DNA of 64,000 nucleotides from Methylobacterium sp. J-090 (GTDB lineage Bacteria > Pseudomonadota > Alphaproteobacteria > Rhizobiales > Beijerinckiaceae). Positions within the stretch are counted from its first letter, which is position 1. The number at the start of each line of letters is the position of its first letter. Shown one piece after another: positions 20,293 to 28,647 of the stretch. The notes under the pieces were generated by a model. The model was not told the origin of the DNA, ran no database searches, and saw only the letters and a program-made list of their open reading frames with translations. The translations under genes were made by a program, and so were the position numbers. The DNA is taken from assembly GCF_022829345.1 (NCBI RefSeq), contig NZ_JAKSXV010000026.1, forward strand, positions 1 through 64,000. The letters are read 5' to 3'.

Positions 20293-20930
20293 GCTTGCGT
20301 TTCCGAGGGTGTCACGCGGGCGCGGCCGGTGATCATCGCCTTGAGGGTGCTGGGCACCACCAAAACCAGTGCGAGGTGCAGGACGATGAAGCCGACGAGG
20401 CCCGCCATGGCGCCGAAATGCACGCGGCGCGCCCACTCGTAGCCGCCGAACACGGACGCCAAGCCCTGGAGCTGCACCGGCTTCCACAGGGCGAGGCCCG
20501 AGGCGAGGAGGAGCGCGCCGAGAAGAAACGCCACCGCGTAGGCGAGGCGCTGCACGGCGTTGTACTGGCCCAGCCGATGAACCAGGCGGAAGGCGAGCGC
20601 GGCCTTCGCGTCGCGCCAGACGGCGCCGACGCTCAGGGGCAGGAACGTGCGGGTCACGTGCCGGCTGACGAGCCCGTAGACGAGGTAGACGAGGCCGTTC
20701 ACCGCGAACAGCCACATGGCGGCGAAGTGCCAGGCGATGGCCCCGCCGAGCCAGCCGCCGAGCGTCGCCCATTTCGGGAAGGTGAAGGGGAAGAGCGGCG
20801 AGGCGTTGTAGATCGCCCAGCCGGAAAACAGCATGCAGAACACCGCGACCGCGTTGATCCAGTGGGTGAGGCGCACCACGAGGGGGTGGATCACCACGAG
20901 GCGGGCGGGGAGTTCGGGGACGATGGTCAT
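20289..20930 (-). CDS. Cytochrome b561-like membrane electron carrier
   Basis: 213 residues with about five hydrophobic helices. Candidate haem-ligand histidines are in VVIHPLVVRLTHWINAV (helix 1), AIAWHFAAMW and RVHFGAMAGLVGFIVLHLALV (last helix). Cytochrome b/b6-type membrane partners deliver quinol electrons to periplasmic redox proteins. Its stop codon overlaps the start of the molybdopterin oxidoreductase gene, so the two are coupled. A 198-bp repeat region separates it from the exported-protein gene upstream. Confidence 0.85.
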   Translation of the reverse strand: MTIVPELPARLVVIHPLVVRLTHWINAVAVFCMLFSGWAIYNASPLFPFTFPKWATLGGWLGGAIAWHFAAMWLFAVNGLVYLVYGLVSRHVTRTFLPLSVGAVWRDAKAALAFRLVHRLGQYNAVQRLAYAVAFLLGALLLASGLALWKPVQLQGLASVFGGYEWARRVHFGAMAGLVGFIVLHLALVLVVPSTLKAMITGRARVTPSETQA

Positions 20931-21004
20931 GATGCCTTCAATCTTCGAGGACTCCCGCCTTTGCGATGAACGGCGCGCGGACGTGCGGGATGGTCGTGCG
21001 AATT

Positions 21005-21202
21005 CCCCCCCCCCCCCGCTTGCGAGGAGAGGGCCGGAGGCACCCCGCCGTGCCTCCGGCGAGCGGAGGCGTAAGCCGAAGCGACGGTGAGGGGGCGCGT
21101 CCGAAAGAGGCTCCTTCGGATACGCCCCCTCACCTTCGGCTGCCGCCTCGCTTTGCCGACGACAAGGTCGGCAAAGCCCTCTCCCCGCAGGCGGGGAGAG
21201 GG
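21005..21202. repeat. Multi-hairpin palindromic repeat region with C13 homopolymer
   Basis: A 13-base C run (21005-21017) is followed by perfect stems: GCCGGAGGCAC (21033-21043/21050-21060), GGTGAGGGGGCG with CGCCCCCTCACC (21086-21097/21123-21134) enclosing TCCGAA...TTCGGA, GCTTTGCCGAC/GTCGGCAAAGC, and CCCTCTCCCCGC/GCGGGGAGAGGG. It occupies nearly the whole gap between the exported-protein gene and the cytochrome gene. It is a different element type from the 11-493 family but shares the GAGAGGG and GGTGAGG words. Confidence 0.8.
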
Positions 21203-21214
21203 TTAACAGCGGCC

Positions 21215-21814
21215 TCACATGGACGGCACGGTGCCGTTGCGGCCGACGATGAGGATCGGGGCGGTGAGCGTGCCGTCGGCGCCCTTCTTGGTGAAGGCGA
21301 CGAGCTTGGAGCCCGGCACGAGGACGCTCTTCTCGCCCGGATCGACCAGGGTCACCGGCACGTCGTCCGGCACCACGACCTTCTTCTCTCCGCCCTGGTA
21401 CTTGACCAGCAGGGTGCGGCCGTCCGTGCCCGAGAGGGTGCCGACGGCGCCGTTGGTCATGGTGGAGTTCGTGCCGAGATCCCAGGGGTAGTGGCCGTCG
21501 GCGGTGCCGCGGAGCGAAGAGGCGAACACCGTCACCTGCAGGGCCTTCTGCGTGCCATCGGGCTGCGGGATCGCGGCGGTGCCGATGTAGCTCTCCGACT
21601 TGATGTCGGCGAGCTTGCCCGTGGTGGCGGCGAGGATCTTGGTGTCGTTCGAGAACTGGACGGTGATCGAGTCGCCCGTGCGCGGCTTGATGGTGAGGGT
21701 CGATCCGTCGACCTTCTCGAGGGTGCCGCGGTAGCGCACGATGTCGTCGGCGCGGGCGGTGGTCACGGCCACCGTCAGGGTCAGGGCGAGGCCGGTCAGC
21801 AGGCTCTTCATCAT
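21215..21814 (-). CDS. Exported protein, DUF5666-like, paralogue 2
   Basis: 199 residues: signal peptide MMKSLLTGLALTLTVAVTTARA, then a small beta domain (YRGTLEKVDGSTLTIKPRTGD) of the DUF5666/OB-like kind and a second beta-rich half (GTLSGTDGRTLLVKYQGGEKK), ending NGTVPSM. A strong GAAGGAGAG ribosome site precedes the first ATG. It is clearly paralogous to the adjacent 209-residue protein along its length (HYPWDL, TMTNGAVG, VPDDVPV are shared). Probably periplasmic; the family has no known reaction. It lies upstream of the cytochrome/molybdopterin pair, so a role with that redox system is possible. Confidence 0.8.
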   Translation of the reverse strand: MMKSLLTGLALTLTVAVTTARADDIVRYRGTLEKVDGSTLTIKPRTGDSITVQFSNDTKILAATTGKLADIKSESYIGTAAIPQPDGTQKALQVTVFASSLRGTADGHYPWDLGTNSTMTNGAVGTLSGTDGRTLLVKYQGGEKKVVVPDDVPVTLVDPGEKSVLVPGSKLVAFTKKGADGTLTAPILIVGRNGTVPSM

Positions 21815-21880
21815 GGCGTGTCTCTCCTTCGGGGTTTCGTTTTCTGGATAGAACGGACGCGCCCGTCTGCGCGCCCGCAG

Positions 21881-21910
21881 CAATCCCAATCGTCACAATC
21901 CCAATCGTCA
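21881..21910. repeat. Perfect 15-bp tandem duplication
   Basis: CAATCCCAATCGTCA occurs twice head to tail (21881-21895 and 21896-21910). The second copy supplies the stop codon of the 209-residue exported protein, so the duplication also creates a second in-line TCA just past it. Confidence 0.85.
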
Positions 21911-22537
21911 CATGGGCGGAACGGTGCCGTTCTGGCCGACCACCATGCGGTCGACGACGGCCGTGCCGGAGGCGTCGGCGCGGGTGAAGGCGACAACGCG
22001 GGCACCCGGCTTGATCAGGCTGGCATCGGCGGGGGCGAGGGCCACCACGGGCACGTCGTCCGGCACGGTGATGGTCTTCTGGCCGCCGGCATACGTCACC
22101 GTGATGGTGCGGTTGGCCGTGCCCGTCACGGCGCCGACGGCGCCGTTGGTCATGGTGTTCTCCTTCTCGAGATCCCACGGGTAGTGGCCGTCGCCGGAGC
22201 CGCGCATGCTGGGCGCGAACACCGCGACCTCGAGGGCCTTCAGGGTGCCATCGGGTTGGGGCGTGGCGGCGGTGCCGACGTAGCTGTCGGGCTGGATGTC
22301 GGTGATCTTGGCGGCACTCGCGCCGGCGACCCGGACGGCGTCGCCGAGCCGGACGGTGACGGCCTCGCCGACACGCGGCTTGATGGTGACGGCGCTGCCC
22401 TCCACCGACGCGATGGTGCCGCGGATGCGCACGACGGGCGCCTCCGCCCGGGCCGGGAGCGCCGCGGCGAGGCCGAGGCAGGTGGTGGCGAGACCCGCGG
22501 TGGCGAGGAGCGTGGCGAGACGGGCGGCTCTGATCAT
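21908..22537 (-). CDS. Exported protein, DUF5666-like, paralogue 1
   Basis: 209 residues with signal peptide (LATLLATAGLATTCLGLAAALPARA). The mature part has the same order of motifs as its neighbour at 21215-21814: IRGTIASVEGSAVTIKPRVGE, YVGTAATPQPDGTLKALEV, HYPWDL, TMTNGAVG, VPDDVPV and a final NGTVPPM. Both are predicted periplasmic beta proteins of unknown function. The pair looks like a tandem duplication followed by divergence. Start at 22537 (MIRAARLATLL) chosen by the signal sequence. Confidence 0.78.
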   Translation of the reverse strand: MIRAARLATLLATAGLATTCLGLAAALPARAEAPVVRIRGTIASVEGSAVTIKPRVGEAVTVRLGDAVRVAGASAAKITDIQPDSYVGTAATPQPDGTLKALEVAVFAPSMRGSGDGHYPWDLEKENTMTNGAVGAVTGTANRTITVTYAGGQKTITVPDDVPVVALAPADASLIKPGARVVAFTRADASGTAVVDRMVVGQNGTVPPM

Positions 22538-22663
22538 GGGGGTCCTTCCATCGGCGATGAGCCGATCCGGCGGGACCCTGCCCGGCATCAAAGTCGCGCG
22601 CAAGTCAATTGTGCGCGATGCGGTTACGCTTGGTGTCCGGTGACGCTCGGGGATTCGGCGGCC

Positions 22664-23524
22664 TCAATGGGCCATCAGCATCGGGATGTTGGCATGGGCC
22701 AGGAGGTGGCTCGTCGGGCCGCCGAAGATCATCTGGCGCAGGCGGCTCTGGGTGTAGGCGCCCTTGATGAGCAGGTCGCAGCCGAACGACTCGGCCTCGG
22801 CGAGGAACACCTCGCCGGGGGTGCGCCGCCCGGCCGAATGGGCGCGGTGATCGGCGGCGATGCCCTCGCAGGCCAGCGCCCGGGCGAGTTCCTCCGCGCT
22901 CGGCCCCGGCACGGTGCCGCCCTCGACGCTGATGACGCGGATGCGCTGGGCCCGGCGCAGGAACGGCATGGCGAAGGCCACGGCGCGGGCGGTCTCGGTC
23001 GAGCCGTTCCAGGCGATGAGGATCGCGTCGCCGAGCGTCGCGGGGGCGATGGGGGGCGCGAGCAGGATCGGCCGCCCGCCCTCGAACAGGGCGGTCTCGA
23101 AGGTGGTCATGCGCGGCGAGCCGTCCTCGGTGCCGGGCCGACCCACCACTGTAGCGGTGAACAGGCGGGCATACTGGCCGAGGAAGGCGTCGCCCGCCGG
23201 CACGTCGGGGCGCCAGCGGTAGCGCGGACCGGCCGCCGCGACGGCGGCCGGGGTGCAGGGTCCATCGTCCATCAGCGGCACGCCGGCCTGCTGCATGAAG
23301 GCGACGAAGCGGCCGCCGGCGGCCTCGGCCTCGGCCTTGTCGGCCTCCTCGTCGCGCAGCCAGGTCATGCCGCCGACCATGTCGACGGGGACGTACTCGG
23401 CGAGCGCCGGGCGCAGGGACACGCCCTCGACGAGGCTGCCGAAGCGACGGGCGGCGAGGATCGCCGTCTCGAACACCGAGGGCAGGCTGTCGTGGAGGGC
23501 GACGGGAACGAGGAGCGTCTTCAT
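22664..23524 (-). CDS. Universal stress protein, tandem UspA
   Basis: 286 residues, consistent with two Usp folds. The first half begins MKTLLVPVALHDS; the second has ILIAWNGSTETARAV followed by FGCDLLIKGAYTQSRLRQMIFGGPTSHLL. The last part matches the ATP-binding G-2x-G-9x-G-(S/T) pattern (GAYTQSR...GGPTSH) only in part. Cytosolic stress-linked protein. Start at 23524. It is in the same direction as the exported-protein genes to its left but 126 bp away. Confidence 0.85.
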   Translation of the reverse strand: MKTLLVPVALHDSLPSVFETAILAARRFGSLVEGVSLRPALAEYVPVDMVGGMTWLRDEEADKAEAEAAGGRFVAFMQQAGVPLMDDGPCTPAAVAAAGPRYRWRPDVPAGDAFLGQYARLFTATVVGRPGTEDGSPRMTTFETALFEGGRPILLAPPIAPATLGDAILIAWNGSTETARAVAFAMPFLRRAQRIRVISVEGGTVPGPSAEELARALACEGIAADHRAHSAGRRTPGEVFLAEAESFGCDLLIKGAYTQSRLRQMIFGGPTSHLLAHANIPMLMAH

Positions 23525-23619
23525 GGCAGGCTGCCTTCGATGGCGCGGACCGCCGGAGGCTAGTGCGATTTTCGCCGCCGGCAAACTCCGACCGGCGCGG
23601 AGTCACACGGTTTTCGGGC

Positions 23620-24708
23620 TCACGCGGTTTTCGGCGGAACACCCGGATCGAGCCGGCGCCGGACCGCCCGCGTCAGCGGCGCCTCGACGAACCGGGCGAC
23701 CACCAGGGCGGCGGCCACCGACAGGACGAGCATGAGGCCGAGCGCGCCCCACGGGCCGACGGAACCCGCGAGACCGAGGCGGTCGAGGGCCTCGCGGGTG
23801 CCGCGCAGGACGAAGGGGTGGATGAGGTAGAGGGCGTAGGACGCGTCCCCGAGGGCGACGACGGCGGCGACCATTCCGCCCTGCGATGCGGTCGAATGCC
23901 CAAGTTCTCGCTCGCGTTCTCGTCCGAGCGCGGCGGCGGCCACGAGGAGGAGCGCCGGCCCGCCATAGGCCAGGGGCCGCCACAGGGCGTCCGGCTCGCC
24001 GGCTCCGGCGAGACAGGCGAAGCCGAGGCCGGCCAGGGCGAGGCGGGAGGGGGCGGACAGGCGCAGGCCGTGCGCGCGGGCGAGCGCCAGCCCGGCGCCG
24101 AGGGCGAATTCGAGGATGATGGGACTGCTCCAGAACGCCAGCGGCGTCGGCAGGTCGGGCACCGTCAAGCCCACGGCGACGAGGCCGACGAGCGCCGCGC
24201 CGAGCCACGCCACCGCCCTGCCCCGCCCCCAACCGAGGCCGAGGGCGAAGACCGCGTAGAAGAACATCTCGCAGTTCAGGGTCCAGCCGAGGCCGTAGAG
24301 GGGCTGGGGAATCCCGTCCGGGCGTAGGGCCGGCCAGAACAGGAGCGAGGCGGCGACGTAGCCCGGCGCCAGGGATTCCCCGCCGTTGAGGAGGCTCGGC
24401 ACGGCCAGCGCCAGGGCGAGGTAGAGCCCCGTCACCAGCCAGTAGAGCGGCACCAGCCGGGCGACCCGGTGGGCGAGGAAGCGGGCCCGTCCGCCCGTCC
24501 GCCCGTAAAGCGGCGCCGACGCGTGGACGATGATGAAGCCCGAGATGACGAAGAACACGTCGACTCCGGCCGACCACGGCAGCCACGGGCTCGGGGTGAA
24601 GGCGAGCCCGGCGCGCCGGGCCAGGGCCGCCGCCTCGAACTGCCCGTGATGGATCACCACGAGCCCGGCCGCGACCGCGCGCAGGCCCTGGATCGCCTGG
24701 AGCTTCAC
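23620..24708 (-). CDS. Acyltransferase 3 family membrane protein
   Basis: 362 residues with about ten hydrophobic helices. Family motifs are LQAIQGLRAVAAGLVVIHH at the N-terminus, GVDVFFVISGFII, and ALYLIHPFVLRG near the C-terminus. These enzymes O-acylate sugars of lipopolysaccharide, peptidoglycan or exopolysaccharide (OafA/OatA type) at the membrane. GTG at 24708 is chosen because LQAIQGLRA is the usual family N-terminus; the longer frame upstream has no family character. The acceptor cannot be told from context. Confidence 0.88.
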   Translation of the reverse strand: MKLQAIQGLRAVAAGLVVIHHGQFEAAALARRAGLAFTPSPWLPWSAGVDVFFVISGFIIVHASAPLYGRTGGRARFLAHRVARLVPLYWLVTGLYLALALAVPSLLNGGESLAPGYVAASLLFWPALRPDGIPQPLYGLGWTLNCEMFFYAVFALGLGWGRGRAVAWLGAALVGLVAVGLTVPDLPTPLAFWSSPIILEFALGAGLALARAHGLRLSAPSRLALAGLGFACLAGAGEPDALWRPLAYGGPALLLVAAAALGRERERELGHSTASQGGMVAAVVALGDASYALYLIHPFVLRGTREALDRLGLAGSVGPWGALGLMLVLSVAAALVVARFVEAPLTRAVRRRLDPGVPPKTA

Positions 24709-24914
24709 GCCGCGCCGCCCCCCGCCAGGCGCCGTCCCCGGCGGAGTTTGCTGCCCGGGATCGGCAGCACACGAGCCTTGTCCCGCGAAAACAGGTTGGA
24801 ACAGAACAGTTCTTCCCCCGTTGACCGGCCGAAGGCGAAAGTCACGGACCCGGGCGGGCACAATGGCCCCCAGGTCCGTTCTTTGATGTCGCCGCAGCCA
24901 TATTGAGGACAACG

Positions 24915-25610
24915 ATGATCAACAAGACCATTGCCATGACCGCCGTGATCACGGCCCTCGCGACCCCCGCCTTTGCGCAGGACATGGGCGATTTTCGCCT
25001 TGCGGCGATGCAGGCCAATGCCTTCGAGGTCCAGTCGAGCCAGATCGCCCTGTCGAAGAGCCGCAACTCGCAGGTCGTCCGCTTCGCCAAGGAGACCCTG
25101 CGCGACCACCGCGCCGCCAACGTCGCCCTCGCGGGCGGTGAGGGCAACGTGATGGCCCGCAACGACGGCATCGGCGGTCTCGTCACCGCGCCGATCGCCA
25201 TCGCGGGCGGCGCCGTTGGTGCGGCCACGGGCGCGGCCACCGGCGTCGTCGGCGGAACCCTGAGCGGCGGCCCCGTCGGCGGTCTCGAGGGTCTCGGTTC
25301 GGGTGCGCGCCGCGGCGCCGCCGCCGGCTCGATGATGGGCGATGTCGACACCACGGCCGGCACGACCCTGGTCCAGCCGAACCCGCAGCAGCAGGCGATG
25401 CTCGCCGAGCTGTCGCAGACCCCGTCCGGCCAGCGCTTCGACCGTCTCTACGGCTCGATGCAGGTGAAGTCGCACGAGATGGCCATCGGCATGTACCAGT
25501 CCTACGCGTCGAACGGCCCGAACCCGGCCCTGCGCGCCCACGTCCAGCAGGCTCTGCCGGTTCTCGAGCACCATTACCAGATGGCCCAGCGCCTGCCCGG
25601 CGCCCGCTGA
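24915..25610 (+). CDS. DUF4142 exported protein with inserted glycine-rich hydrophobic segment
   Basis: 231 residues: signal peptide (MTAVITALATPAFAQ), a first DUF4142-like helix pair (NAFEVQSSQIALSKSRNSQVVRFAKETLRDH), then about 70 Gly/Ala-rich residues (VTAPIAIAGGAVGAATGAATG and a similar continuation). A second DUF4142 part follows (RFDRLYGSMQVKSHEMAIGMYQSYA, LPVLEHHYQMAQ). DUF4142 is a ferritin-like four-helix family; here the bundle is interrupted by a glycine-zipper-like stretch that could enter a membrane. A TTGAGGACAACG ribosome site precedes ATG 24915. A strong terminator follows. Confidence 0.82.
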   Translation: MINKTIAMTAVITALATPAFAQDMGDFRLAAMQANAFEVQSSQIALSKSRNSQVVRFAKETLRDHRAANVALAGGEGNVMARNDGIGGLVTAPIAIAGGAVGAATGAATGVVGGTLSGGPVGGLEGLGSGARRGAAAGSMMGDVDTTAGTTLVQPNPQQQAMLAELSQTPSGQRFDRLYGSMQVKSHEMAIGMYQSYASNGPNPALRAHVQQALPVLEHHYQMAQRLPGAR

Positions 25611-25683
25611 ACGGATTTTTCGTCCCGGACGCGTTCGTCCTGGGCATTCATGTCCGAGGCATGATCGCCCTGGAAACATGAGC

Positions 25684-25716
25684 AAAAGGGCGTCGCGCGC
25701 AAGCGCGGCGCCCTTT
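25684..25716 (+). terminator. Rho-independent terminator, usable from both sides
   Basis: AAAGGGCG (25685-25692) pairs with CGCCCTTT (25709-25716), with an inner GCGC/GCGC pairing in the 16-nt loop. T-rich sequence follows on the plus strand and A residues precede it, so it can serve the DUF4142 gene and possibly the convergent TonB receptor gene. Confidence 0.7.
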
Positions 25717-25875
25717 CGTTTGGGCGATCGTCGGCGACCGACGGGACGCTCGAAAATTTCCCGTCCGCGCTCCCCCTGCCGCATCGGTTCGCCATCGTGG
25801 CGGTTCCCTCCCGACGGGGCATCTCAGCCGTTGCCTGCGGGCACCACGGCGGAGCGGGAAGTCCGTGACCGACGC

Positions 25876-28116
25876 TCAGAAGTCCATGGAGGCCGACAGC
25901 AGGTAGGTGCGCGGCGCGCCCTGGGCGAGGATGCCACGGCCGGTGGACGCCCAGTAATTGTTGCCCGTCACGTTCACGACGTTGGCGCGCAGGGTCAGGG
26001 GGCGATTCTCGAAGGTGGTGGCGTAGCGCAGGCCGAGATCGAGGGTCGCCCAGTCGGGGATCTTCTGGGTGTTGGCCAGATCGTAGTATTGCGACGCGGT
26101 GTAGATCACGCGCCCGGTGAGGCTGAGGCCCGCCAGCAGGGTCGGCGGGAGATCGTATTCGCCGTAGAGATTGAGCTGCACATCCGGCACGCCGACCGCG
26201 ACCTTTCCGACATTGGCCGCCGCCTGCGCCCGCACCTGCACGCCGTCGAGCAGGCTGACGCCGCCGAGGAGCCGGATGCCCGGCACGGGCTCGCCGAACA
26301 CCGTGAGTTCGACGCCGCTGTTGCGCTGGCGTCCGTCGACGGAGAAGACCAGCGTCGACGGGTCGGTGAAGCCGAAGGGCTGCTCGATCTCGAAGGCGGC
26401 GAACCCGACGCCGACACTGCCGAAATCGTACTTGGCGCCGACCTCCGTCTGACGCGAGACCGCGGCCGGGAAGGCGGCGGTGGCGTTGACGGCGTTGACC
26501 GGGGGAGCCGGCGAGGTCAGGCCCTCGATGTAATTGGCGTACAGCGACAGGCGCTCGACCGGCTTCACCACCAGGCCGAGGCCCGGGGAGAAGGCACCGC
26601 TGTCGCTGGAGCCGGTCCGGAATCCGGTGACGGCGTTGTAGGAGTTCACGTCGAGGCTCTGCCAGCGGCCCCCGAGGGTGAGCAGCACCCTGTCGTCGAA
26701 GGCCGACAGGGTGTCGGCGATGGCGATGCTGCGGTTGAGGCGGCTCGAGGTGCGGGGGGTCGCGTTCGACAGGCCGGCGGTGGCGCGCGGTGCCACGGAG
26801 ACCGGATCGTAGAGGTTCGACACGATGGTCGGGCCGACACTCTGCGCCGGCGGCTGGGCGAGGTCCTGCCAGAATCCCACCGCCGCGAGGCCGAAGCTGT
26901 GCTTGATCGGACCGGTCTCCACCGTGCCGCGAAGGCCCGCCTCGGCGGTCCGGTTGACGATGTGGAACGGAAGGTAGCTGATGGGATCGCGGTAATCGCC
27001 GCGGGCGTTGAAGATCGCCAGCACGCCGCCGAAATACTCCTGGCGGAAGTTCGAGCGGCCATAGGCCCCGTAGACGGTCAGGTCCGGCGTGAGATCGTAC
27101 TCGATCCGGGTCGCCACCTGCTGGTTGGCGCTGTCGCGATACTCCCAGCTTTGGTGCTGGTTCAACGTCAGGTCCGGCGCGCGCGGGATGCGCACGCCGG
27201 CGGCCACCGAGCGGTTGCGCAGGGGCGCGGTGAAGTCGAGTTCCTGATAGCCGAGATCGACGCTCGCCCGCAGGCGTTCGCCGCGATAGTCGAGCGCCAG
27301 CGACGCGACGCCGAGATGCAGGCTCTGATGGTCGATCGGTGTGCTGCCGTTGTTGAAGGCACCGTTGAAGCGGATGCCCCATTCCTTGGCCTCGCCGAAG
27401 CGCCGGCCGATATCGACCGCCTTGTAGATCTGCGTGTCCGAGGCGTAGCCGAGGGTGACGCGGTTGAGGGGCACGTCGTCGGCGCGCTTCGGAATCAGGT
27501 TGATCACGCCGCCGATGTTGCCGAAGGGCGGGATGCCTGAGAGCAGGGTCGAGGGTCCGCGCAGCACCTCCACCCGCTCGATCGGCTCGATGGCGGGGTT
27601 GAAGGCATCGGCCACGCCGTAGAGGCCGTTGAAGGCGATGTCCTGCGCGAAGACCGGAAAACCGCGAATGAAGAAGCCGAGGATACCGGAAAAGGCCGGC
27701 ACGTTGGTGCGGATCGACGGATCGTTGTTGACCACGTCCTGCACGTTGCGCGCCTGCTGGTCGCGCACCAGCTTCTCGGTGTAGCTCGTCGCGCTGAAGG
27801 GCTGGTCGAAGACGTTGCGGTTGCCCAGGAACCCGAGGCGCGAGCCGGTGGCGACGGCGCCGCCGGCATAGGGCGCGGGCGGCGGTCCCACCACCGCATT
27901 GGGGTTCACCGGCGCCCTGGGGCTGCCCGATGCGCGCCCCGCGGCGCCGGAGCCCTGCACCGACAATTCGTCGAGTTGCACCGCCGTTTCCCCCTGCGCC
28001 GTTTCCCCCTGCGCGAGGACCGGAGCGGCCGCCGCCACGGCGGCGACGATCACGCCGAGGCCCCAGCCCTGCCGCAGGGCCGGGCGATGCCGCCCGACGT
28101 TTCGGAACCCGCCCAT
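25876..28116 (-). CDS. TonB-dependent siderophore receptor
   Basis: 746-residue outer-membrane beta-barrel. Signal peptide ending near APVLAQ, then a repeated GETAQGETA, a plug domain (about 100-220: VRDQQARNVQDVVNNDPS, FIRGFP, ERVEVLRGPSTLLSGIPPFG, GGVINLIPKR), and a barrel ending in a terminal Phe (LSASMDF). The plug matches siderophore receptors of the FhuA/FpvA kind rather than BtuB. It imports ferric chelates using TonB energy. Start at ATG 28116 with CTGGAG upstream; a GTG at 28143 is an alternative. No siderophore biosynthesis or ABC partner is nearby. Confidence 0.92.
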   Translation of the reverse strand: MGGFRNVGRHRPALRQGWGLGVIVAAVAAAAPVLAQGETAQGETAVQLDELSVQGSGAAGRASGSPRAPVNPNAVVGPPPAPYAGGAVATGSRLGFLGNRNVFDQPFSATSYTEKLVRDQQARNVQDVVNNDPSIRTNVPAFSGILGFFIRGFPVFAQDIAFNGLYGVADAFNPAIEPIERVEVLRGPSTLLSGIPPFGNIGGVINLIPKRADDVPLNRVTLGYASDTQIYKAVDIGRRFGEAKEWGIRFNGAFNNGSTPIDHQSLHLGVASLALDYRGERLRASVDLGYQELDFTAPLRNRSVAAGVRIPRAPDLTLNQHQSWEYRDSANQQVATRIEYDLTPDLTVYGAYGRSNFRQEYFGGVLAIFNARGDYRDPISYLPFHIVNRTAEAGLRGTVETGPIKHSFGLAAVGFWQDLAQPPAQSVGPTIVSNLYDPVSVAPRATAGLSNATPRTSSRLNRSIAIADTLSAFDDRVLLTLGGRWQSLDVNSYNAVTGFRTGSSDSGAFSPGLGLVVKPVERLSLYANYIEGLTSPAPPVNAVNATAAFPAAVSRQTEVGAKYDFGSVGVGFAAFEIEQPFGFTDPSTLVFSVDGRQRNSGVELTVFGEPVPGIRLLGGVSLLDGVQVRAQAAANVGKVAVGVPDVQLNLYGEYDLPPTLLAGLSLTGRVIYTASQYYDLANTQKIPDWATLDLGLRYATTFENRPLTLRANVVNVTGNNYWASTGRGILAQGAPRTYLLSASMDF

Positions 28117-28647
28117 GGGAAACTCCAGCACACTTGAGAACACCGGCTTCTGGCCCGGGCGCGAGGAAGCAGGCCAGCGCCTCGTCGAAGCACAGCCAAC
28201 CCCCGTGGCGCAGGGTTTTATCCAGCGAGCCTCTCAAGCCTGTCAACGAGTCCAGACTTGCAGGGATAAATTGAATCAATGCTGTGACCTGTCCGGCACA
28301 CACTCATCTTAGAACCATTACAGTTCAAGTATTACGGTTGACACATGTGATTTTGCGGGATGATTTCCTTCTCTAAAGCGTTCGCTCCGCGACGGCAGCG
28401 TTCATACCGTCGCCCCTGCGATCCTCGGGCGGCAAAGCACCGCTGGTGGCGCGCGCTCGGAGCGCTTCCGCCAGCGATCGTGCCGGCCGCGCGCAACGAA
28501 GCAATGATTGCCTGAAGCACATGGTTGATAGCAACGAACCGCATCATGCTTCAAACGCAGACAAGGCATGTCAATCTGAAGAATTGAGATAGCGTTCTTG
28601 ATGTTTTCGATCAAAGCAGCAATTTGCGTTGAAGAGGGGCCTTAACT
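28117..28647. other. Long divergent intergenic region, AT-richer
   Basis: About 530 bp between the TonB receptor and the MucR-like regulator genes, with clearly lower GC than the flanks around 28250-28370 and 28500-28650. It should hold both promoters. TTGACA occurs on the plus strand at 28339-28344 but lacks a convincing -10 partner. A lone TTAGAA word at 28309 is half of an Irr-type iron box. No credible coding frame is seen. Confidence 0.5.

Noticed and set aside
28309..28320. TTAGAA word resembling an Irr (ICE) iron box before the TonB receptor
   Set aside because: Only one half site is present; the paired TTCTAA half is missing at the right spacing.
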